This document shows positions 25,450-30,004 of a stretch of 30,004 nt of DNA, piece by piece; position 1 is the stretch's first letter; each line of letters starts with the position of its first letter. Under the pieces are notes generated by a model that saw only the letters and a list, made by a program, of their open reading frames with translations, searched no databases and had not been told where the DNA came from. The translations under genes and the position numbers were made by a program. This stretch comes from an uncultured Clostridia bacterium. Its GTDB lineage: Bacteria > Bacillota > Clostridia > Christensenellales > Aristaeellaceae. The stretch is from the NCBI GenBank assembly GCA_937886445.1, contig CALGBY010000021.1, positions 1-30,004 of the forward strand, given 5' to 3'.

Positions 25450-25657
25450 GACATATACTCAGCAAAAATGTATCTTCCGCCATTCATGCAAAAATATGTA
25501 TTAGGTATTCTCTTGGTTGATTTTCTGCACCATCATTCGTGCCTAATGCAACAATACCTGGATAACCTTCTCTGGCGAGAATGACATCACAAAGGATTTG
25601 AAAGCTGGCTTGATTTAGCTGATTAATTCGTTCTTTGACAGTTGTAATGATTGCCAT
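25450..25657 (-). pseudogene. Frameshifted 5' fragment of a nuclease-like domain gene
   Basis: From the ATG at 25657 (GAGGT 7 bases upstream) the frame reads MAIITTVKERINQLNQASFQ and later CDVILAREGYPGIVALGTND. It then goes out of frame: the continuation PNTYFCMNGGRYIFAEY is found in another frame up to about 25455. I recall this pattern (LGT..., PDTYF, FVEYTTQ) from N-terminal nuclease-like domains of large defence-type proteins, but cannot verify it. The rest of the gene is absent, replaced by the hsdS end. Confidence 0.5.
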
Positions 25658-25736
25658 AGATATACCTCACTAAACTATTAGCTATTTTGCAATGAAGAAT
25701 TTTTTTACTATGCCGACTGATAAGGTTATTGAGGCC

Positions 25737-26021
25737 TCATCTTCCAAACCATGGGATCATCACACTTTCTATCCCATCTACACTTCTTGCAACACAATCG
25801 CCTATTTCTGTCACTCCATCCGGAATGTGCGGCTCCGGCTTCACTACATATTGAAAAACGCTGATCAAACCGTAAGTATCTTTGTCATACAGACATCCGT
25901 CTGATAAATTAATGGAATGATTTTCCGGATCGATTTCAACACTTTTCGGTGAGCCGCACCCGACGAAAGGATTCTTTCCGATTATGTTTTCGCAGATAAC
26001 ACCCCGGCGGTACTCCCTTTT
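25737..26021 (-). pseudogene. Relic of a BspA-type leucine-rich-repeat surface protein
   Basis: On the minus strand, an open stretch without a start codon reads GKNPFVGCGSPKSVEIDPEN, then LSDGCLYDKDTYGLIS, and later HIPDGVTEIGDCVARSV before a TGA at 25739-25737. This follows the BspA-like (LRR_5) repeat pattern: FxxCxSLxxVxI, xDGVLYDKDxxxLI, IPxGVTxIGDxAF. Only about 90 residues remain. It stands between the defence cargo and the secreted-protein genes. Confidence 0.6.
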
Positions 26022-26062
26022 TTACCAATGTTCAAATCGTTGGGCTTAATCAAGTTCATCTC

Positions 26063-26845
26063 TTAATCACACGGTATCCTTTCATGTATCAACATACCAT
26101 CCTCGTTAAAAGTAGGAACAGGTGGATAATCAAGAACATTCATTCCATAAGCAATAATAGAACTTTCCGGGTAAACAGAAATATCCCAGCAGGGGCAGGA
26201 TTCATTGACTGTATCAAAAGCAATTACAGCATAATAAAGGATCACATTTCGATGGACACAAATCTGGATTGGGATCAGTCTCTTCCTCATCGCCATCCAT
26301 GTACTTCCCTTAATTTCGTGTTCCAAATCTGCAATTATCTCAATATCATCCAATTTTACCTCATACCGTTCCATATAAGGACTGCTCTGATACAATACTT
26401 CTTTATTCTCCTGGAGCACATAATTCAAGGCATCTATATCTGACACAGAACAAGTCAAAAGAGTAGAATAAGGTATACCTTTGGGTGTCCACAAAAATCC
26501 AGTATCCCAATCCTCATCCGGTTTGAAAATACGTACGAATCCGCAATATGGCAGATTATTATAGTACCCTATCACCGTCCAACTCTTAAACTGCTCTTTT
26601 GTGGCATCATCAACAGCATCATCAAAAATACATTCCAAAGTATACAGTTCCGGTGAGTTGTAGACCTCTCCTGTTTCCATCTTTTCTGGAGTTTTTCTAC
26701 TCAGATAATCCAAACCGGCCCAGACCTCATCAATAATCTCCTTTTCAACCAAAGCATCGTCTGTATTTTCGGTTCCTGCTGCACTTACCATACCCATAGT
26801 AATCATTACGATCAAAACAAAAGACACAAAAGTTTTTTTATTCAT
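26063..26845 (-). CDS. Secreted protein of unknown function (260 residues)
   Basis: A signal peptide (MNKKTFVSFVLIVMITMGMVSAAG) is followed by a mature acidic domain with six or so cysteines and no family that I recognise. AAAGGAGG lies 6 bases before the ATG, and a peptidoglycan-binding relic ends just upstream. It is the last intact gene of a tandem row of four secreted-protein genes on this strand, probably transcribed with the one before it. Confidence 0.7.
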   Translation of the reverse strand: MNKKTFVSFVLIVMITMGMVSAAGTENTDDALVEKEIIDEVWAGLDYLSRKTPEKMETGEVYNSPELYTLECIFDDAVDDATKEQFKSWTVIGYYNNLPYCGFVRIFKPDEDWDTGFLWTPKGIPYSTLLTCSVSDIDALNYVLQENKEVLYQSSPYMERYEVKLDDIEIIADLEHEIKGSTWMAMRKRLIPIQICVHRNVILYYAVIAFDTVNESCPCWDISVYPESSIIAYGMNVLDYPPVPTFNEDGMLIHERIPCD

Positions 26846-26863
26846 ATTTTCCTCCTTTAATAG

Positions 26864-27118
26864 TCACCAATTACCAGACTTATTCCTGTCATCAATTTGG
26901 TAATCATTTATTCCGTTTTCATCCATAAATTTTTGAACAAGAAGCCAAGCAATTGCTTTGAACGTTTTTTCACCTACTATTCCATCTACGGAAATATTAG
27001 AAATTCTTTGCACATCCTTTATAGCATTCCATGTATTCTCATCATACTATATACTGTACCAACCGCCTACCTTGATCTCAAGTCCAAGTCTTTCATATGA
27101 AAATTCACCCTGTTTCCC
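26864..27118 (-). pseudogene. Relic of a peptidoglycan-binding domain
   Basis: A minus-strand frame without a start reads GLEIKVGGWYSI, a TAG, then YDENTWNAIKDVQRISNISV, DGIVGEKTFKAIAWLL and ends NKSGNW with TGA at 26866-26864. The VQ...VDGIVGEKTFKAI course is that of PG_binding_1 domains. The in-frame stop and missing start mark it as decayed. It fills the space between two secreted-protein genes, directly behind the stop of the 311-codon frame at 27127. Confidence 0.6.
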
Positions 27119-27126
27119 CCCACTAC

Positions 27127-28011
27127 TCAATGTGAAAATACAACATCAGATAAATAGTAATCTGTGCGTTTACCTTCCCTTGGGCTGTTATAATCTAGAA
27201 AACCATCCGAATCAAACCGATATCCTTCACAGGAAAACACATTGAAAACATCATTCTGCGGTGCTCTTATAATAACACCATATTGTTCATGATAAAAACC
27301 ATCATCTTCTTTTGTACAGTAACCAAAATTCCAACTATAGTTAAAAAACTGCTGTTGTTCATGATGGCAGAACGACTCATCAACAAAAAAAGTTTCAATT
27401 TCTTCAGCACTGATTCCTACATACTGCTGGAGCGCATTATCCGCCAATTGCCGTGCCTGATCTCTGTTAATTGATTTTTCATCGGGCAAACAATAAGGTA
27501 CCTGCCCAAACTTTGGATAGCAATAATCAAAATATGGACCATATTTCTGGCAAAATTCTGCCTTTACATTATACGGCAAGAATTGATATGGCAAACCATA
27601 CGCCTCTGACAACGCTTCCCTTTCCGCTATGAGCTGCAAAAAGGTATGTTCTTTCTCAATTGCTTCCGTTATATACAGCACCAAATCATCATCACGTGAT
27701 AATTCTTCGTTAACATGTCCATTTTCTATATATACAGCGAACGGACGCACACTGCCCATCCTTTCTAATATGGAAAGATATCTGGAATTCTCCGTAATAT
27801 GACTGAATTCATACCACACAGAATATCCGTTTATTTCTTCGAAAACATAAATATCAAACCATTCAAGTTCATTCTCCGAAAGCCCGGTCTGTTGTAGAAA
27901 ATACTCATCCGATATAGTAACTAAATCCGGAGTATTTTCTGATGAGGCTATTCCGTATAAAAACAATTTGGTAATAATAACTAGCAAAAGTAGACAACTT
28001 TTCTTTTTCAT
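27127..28011 (-). CDS. Secreted protein of unknown function (PepSY-like C-terminus possible)
   Basis: This is a 294-residue protein from the ATG at 28011 (GAAAGGA upstream, then MKKKSCLLLLVIITKLFLYG as signal peptide). The C-terminal part INRDQARQLADNALQQYVGI and EQYGVIIRAPQNDVFNVFS follows the PepSY-like pattern of a helix followed by a strand ending in a G-x-V type turn. The similarity is weak. It is one of four tandem secreted-protein genes. Confidence 0.68.
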   Translation of the reverse strand: MKKKSCLLLLVIITKLFLYGIASSENTPDLVTISDEYFLQQTGLSENELEWFDIYVFEEINGYSVWYEFSHITENSRYLSILERMGSVRPFAVYIENGHVNEELSRDDDLVLYITEAIEKEHTFLQLIAEREALSEAYGLPYQFLPYNVKAEFCQKYGPYFDYCYPKFGQVPYCLPDEKSINRDQARQLADNALQQYVGISAEEIETFFVDESFCHHEQQQFFNYSWNFGYCTKEDDGFYHEQYGVIIRAPQNDVFNVFSCEGYRFDSDGFLDYNSPREGKRTDYYLSDVVFSH

Positions 28012-28088
28012 ATTGACTGTCCTTTCTTCACATGCCTTCTCATAGCATAAACCTTCTTTCATTAGCGGTCATCATCAAAAGTATATCA

Positions 28089-28994
28089 TCACGGTGATAT
28101 GAACTCTGCATAGCGGTTTTGAGTATCCTCGCAAATAATCCTGGCCCGGTTACCACTGAAAAAATTCGATTTCGATTCAGCAATATACAGTTGATTTGAT
28201 TTTCGTATGGTTTGCATTGTTTCAAGGGTGATTTGGGTTTGCCGCATAGACAGCATATTGCCGGCACTATCGAAAATAAAATAGTCCCGTGAGGAATCAT
28301 GGTCCTCAGAAATCAGATAGACCTCAAACGGCGTTTCAATATAGGTAAACGAAAAGTCAACCGGCATACTGTCAATCTCTACTGTCCCGGAAAAAGTACG
28401 GCAATAGTCAGGCACTGTAACAGGGCAATCGTAAAAGACATCATATTCCTTAAAAGCCGTAAAGCCGCAGGTAACCTTTATAACATTGATTCTGAAATGA
28501 ACAGTGACATACTCCTCGGAACGAATAGTTACCTTGGCTTGATTAACAAGGCTTTCGAAATCAGGATCTTCAGCAATTCCGCCCTTTGTCAAATAGTGAA
28601 CTGTATCTCCGATAATTTCATAGTCGAATGTATCAACAGCCACGTAATTATCTACAACCGGCCATGCGCATACATAATATGCATCTTTCTCCGAGGGATC
28701 AGTATGCAAGGTATCGATATTATGTAATGTCATTCCATCCCAAAATATCACTTCGGTATCACCTGCGTCCGCTACAGTACAGTTGTAATCCGTATAAAGC
28801 CATATTCCATCCGTGCAAATCCCGTGAACGGAAAAACTAATTCCTCCTATTTCTTCTACATAATCGTTCTCAAGAATATAATTCTCTCTCGATACATTTC
28901 CGCCATCTATAAAGTACCCGCTCAAATCCGTCTCTGCTTCTGCAACAGAGAGAATTACCATAAGGATAAGAAAAATTACTACAATTCGTTTCAT
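28089..28994 (-). CDS. Secreted protein of unknown function (301 residues)
   Basis: The signal peptide is MKRIVVIFLILMVILSVAEA. The mature part is beta-rich and acidic, with cysteines near the middle, and matches no family that I know. AAAGGAGTG stands 8-9 bases before the ATG. A promoter-like pair lies 30-55 bases upstream, so it probably starts its own transcript, which may continue into the next gene 77 bases downstream. Confidence 0.7.
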   Translation of the reverse strand: MKRIVVIFLILMVILSVAEAETDLSGYFIDGGNVSRENYILENDYVEEIGGISFSVHGICTDGIWLYTDYNCTVADAGDTEVIFWDGMTLHNIDTLHTDPSEKDAYYVCAWPVVDNYVAVDTFDYEIIGDTVHYLTKGGIAEDPDFESLVNQAKVTIRSEEYVTVHFRINVIKVTCGFTAFKEYDVFYDCPVTVPDYCRTFSGTVEIDSMPVDFSFTYIETPFEVYLISEDHDSSRDYFIFDSAGNMLSMRQTQITLETMQTIRKSNQLYIAESKSNFFSGNRARIICEDTQNRYAEFISP

Positions 28995-29020
28995 GTGGAT
29001 TCACTCCTTTATTGAAAACC

Positions 29021-29049
29021 ATTCTACAGGTAAATCCACGATGCTGCAA
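29021..29049 (-). promoter_or_regulatory. Promoter of the secreted-protein gene ending at 28089
   Basis: On the minus strand, TTGCAG (29049-29044) and TAGAAT (29026-29021) are separated by 17 bases. The predicted start near 29014 leaves a 20-base leader with AAAGGAG. Confidence 0.5.
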
Positions 29050-29113
29050 ACTGTGGGGGATACTACATATAATCACAGCTGACACTTTGGGTAATCGGAT
29101 AGCAAACAAGTTT

Positions 29114-29770
29114 TCAATCCTCGTTTGATATAACGGGTACTATTTCGCTTTTACCTCCGTGTCCGTTTTTCGCATGATTCTGATACATGAAAAGATCCGG
29201 TTGATCAAAATCGATATTCTCACTGTATAGATCTATCCGATATGATTTAGTCTGACACCCATCTGTAGTATACAAACGAATAACAGGATAATATCTGATA
29301 TACCTTGTACTGTTTACTTTCTGCTTTTCAGTAAAGCATGCAGAATATTGCATTTCCCGGAAATACCGGTCATCATTGACTAATTCTCCTTTTGTTTCCC
29401 AACCGTAGCGACCATAACAGTCTGACATGACAGAAACCAGATATACCCGTTTATACTTATTCAACAAATCAGGAATATTCATCCGATCTATATCATTCTC
29501 GATTCCACTCCAGGACATAAGTATTCCATCTTCATCATTCAAGGTACACTCTACATCTGTCACCAGTAGATGTTCACACAAACTGACATCAATGAAATGG
29601 ATTTGTACAAGGCCGTAATTCATTGTAAGTTCATCCGCTAATGAATAGATACTTTTATCACAATAAGCGCAACCATGCCGAACGACACCAATCGTTTTTT
29701 CGGCATTTGCGCTACCGATGAGAATAACTATCAAAATCAATATAGCCAAGCAAACAACTCTCTTTTTCAT
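29114..29770 (-). CDS. Secreted protein of unknown function with a CxxC motif
   Basis: This 218-residue protein starts at ATG 29770 (GGAGG 11 bases upstream). The TTG at 29788 would add six residues but would lie on the ribosome binding site. The signal peptide MKKRVVCLAILILIVILIGSANA is followed at once by KTIGVVRHGCAYCDKSIYSL. The Cys-Ala-Tyr-Cys pair after a short strand and before a helix recalls thioredoxin-fold proteins, but the rest is not typical. A thiol role is only a suggestion. Confidence 0.68.
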   Translation of the reverse strand: MKKRVVCLAILILIVILIGSANAEKTIGVVRHGCAYCDKSIYSLADELTMNYGLVQIHFIDVSLCEHLLVTDVECTLNDEDGILMSWSGIENDIDRMNIPDLLNKYKRVYLVSVMSDCYGRYGWETKGELVNDDRYFREMQYSACFTEKQKVNSTRYIRYYPVIRLYTTDGCQTKSYRIDLYSENIDFDQPDLFMYQNHAKNGHGGKSEIVPVISNED

Positions 29771-29840
29771 ACTGATAAATACCTCCAAATACTATTAATT
29801 TCCACCAATAACCCCGTTACATAATCAAGTTATACCAATC

Positions 29841-30004
29841 TCAAATTAATAACGCATCAGCAATCCACTGCCTACAAGTAATGCTTTTTACCATATCATT
29901 GGTCAAAGAACGGATTGTATTACAAAGACGATCAACAACATCATTCAGTGATTTGAATACTTCATTTCTGAATCCCATAGAGCGGAGTTGTTTCCATATT
30001 TGCT
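29841..30004 (-). CDS. IS630-family transposase, C-terminal end (cut by the window edge)
   Basis: A minus-strand frame enters from the right edge and stops with TGA at 29843-29841. It reads QIWKQLRSMGFRNEVFKSLN and continues VVDRLCNTIRSLTNDMVKSI, TCRQWIADALLI. This is the usual C-terminus of IS630-type DDE transposases (W..LR..GF.N..F.SL..V.DRL, then VKSIT...WI). Only 53 residues are in the window. The inner end of the insertion sequence should lie within the next 70 bases (29771-29840), but I cannot point to its inverted repeat. Confidence 0.65.
   Translation of the reverse strand, partial: QIWKQLRSMGFRNEVFKSLNDVVDRLCNTIRSLTNDMVKSITCRQWIADALLI

Larger units (their letters stand above)
15181..25680. 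mobile_element. Integrative element with defence cargo (right end uncertain)
   Basis: The block begins behind the rpsI terminator. It contains a tyrosine integrase, an Xre repressor, an excisionase-like protein, a primase-helicase, a small protein, a hairpin-rich non-coding stretch and then defence-type genes and relics. No relaxase, coupling protein or phage structural genes are seen, so it resembles a mobilisable or satellite-type element rather than a complete conjugative element or prophage. The right limit given is only the end of the defence-type material. The true junction may lie earlier, or later beyond the window. Confidence 0.5.

Noticed and set aside
15181..25680. CRISPR arrays, tRNA genes or relaxase genes in the element
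   Set aside because: I looked for regularly spaced repeats, clover-leaf ends and relaxase motifs and saw none.
25692..25904. 70-codon plus-strand frame
   Set aside because: It is the antisense shadow of the BspA-type repeat relic.

Overview
The window looks like a chromosomal segment of a low-to-mid GC Bacillota, most likely class Clostridia. The evidence is the rplM-rpsI pair with a TTG-started L13, teichoic-acid-type genes (TagD, a TagB/TagF-like transferase, LicD), strong AGGAGG ribosome binding sites and a Tn916-type integrase/excisionase pair. I cannot name the genus.

Layout. (1) 1-1983: a secreted S41-type peptidase homologue on the minus strand, with its own promoter and a two-way terminator at the left edge. 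(2) 1984-2729: gene-poor spacer. (3) 2730-13931: a rightward cell-surface phosphoglycan locus. It starts at a perfect consensus promoter and ends at a hairpin terminator. It holds a MurJ/Wzx-like flippase, a CDP-glycerol glycerophosphotransferase, glycerol-3-phosphate cytidylyltransferase (TagD), LicD, a PglC-like initiating sugar transferase and a second LicD. Then comes an ATP-grasp/aminotransferase module: ATP-grasp 1, a DegT-like PLP enzyme, ATP-grasp 2 and a broken ATP-grasp 3. A 110-bp relic of a further ATP-grasp N-terminus lies just before the module. TagD would make CDP-glycerol, the transferase and LicD proteins would place phosphodiester groups, the sugar transferase would start the lipid-linked glycan and the flippase would export it. 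The ATP-grasp/PLP module probably adds an amino or amide decoration (inference).

(4) 14136-15176: the rplM-rpsI ribosomal operon with promoter, possible L13 leader hairpin and terminator. (5) From about 15180: an integrative element entering directly behind the rpsI terminator. It has a tyrosine integrase and Xre repressor on the minus strand, then, divergently from a consensus promoter flanked by two matching operators, an excisionase-like protein, a primase-helicase and a small protein, a terminator, and a non-coding array of hairpins. I see no relaxase or conjugation genes in the window. (6) 20946-25660, minus strand: defence-type cargo. This is a PHP/SMC-like ATPase (TrlF-like) overlapping a small acidic partner, and an ApeA-like HEPN protein lying between two repeated 3' ends of hsdS. 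A frameshifted relic of a nuclease-like N-terminal domain follows.

(7) 25737-30004, minus strand: four signal-peptide proteins of unknown function in tandem, interleaved with relics of a BspA-type leucine-rich-repeat protein and a peptidoglycan-binding domain. At the right edge is the C-terminus of an IS630-family transposase that is cut by the window end. The right-hand limit of the integrative element cannot be fixed from this sequence.
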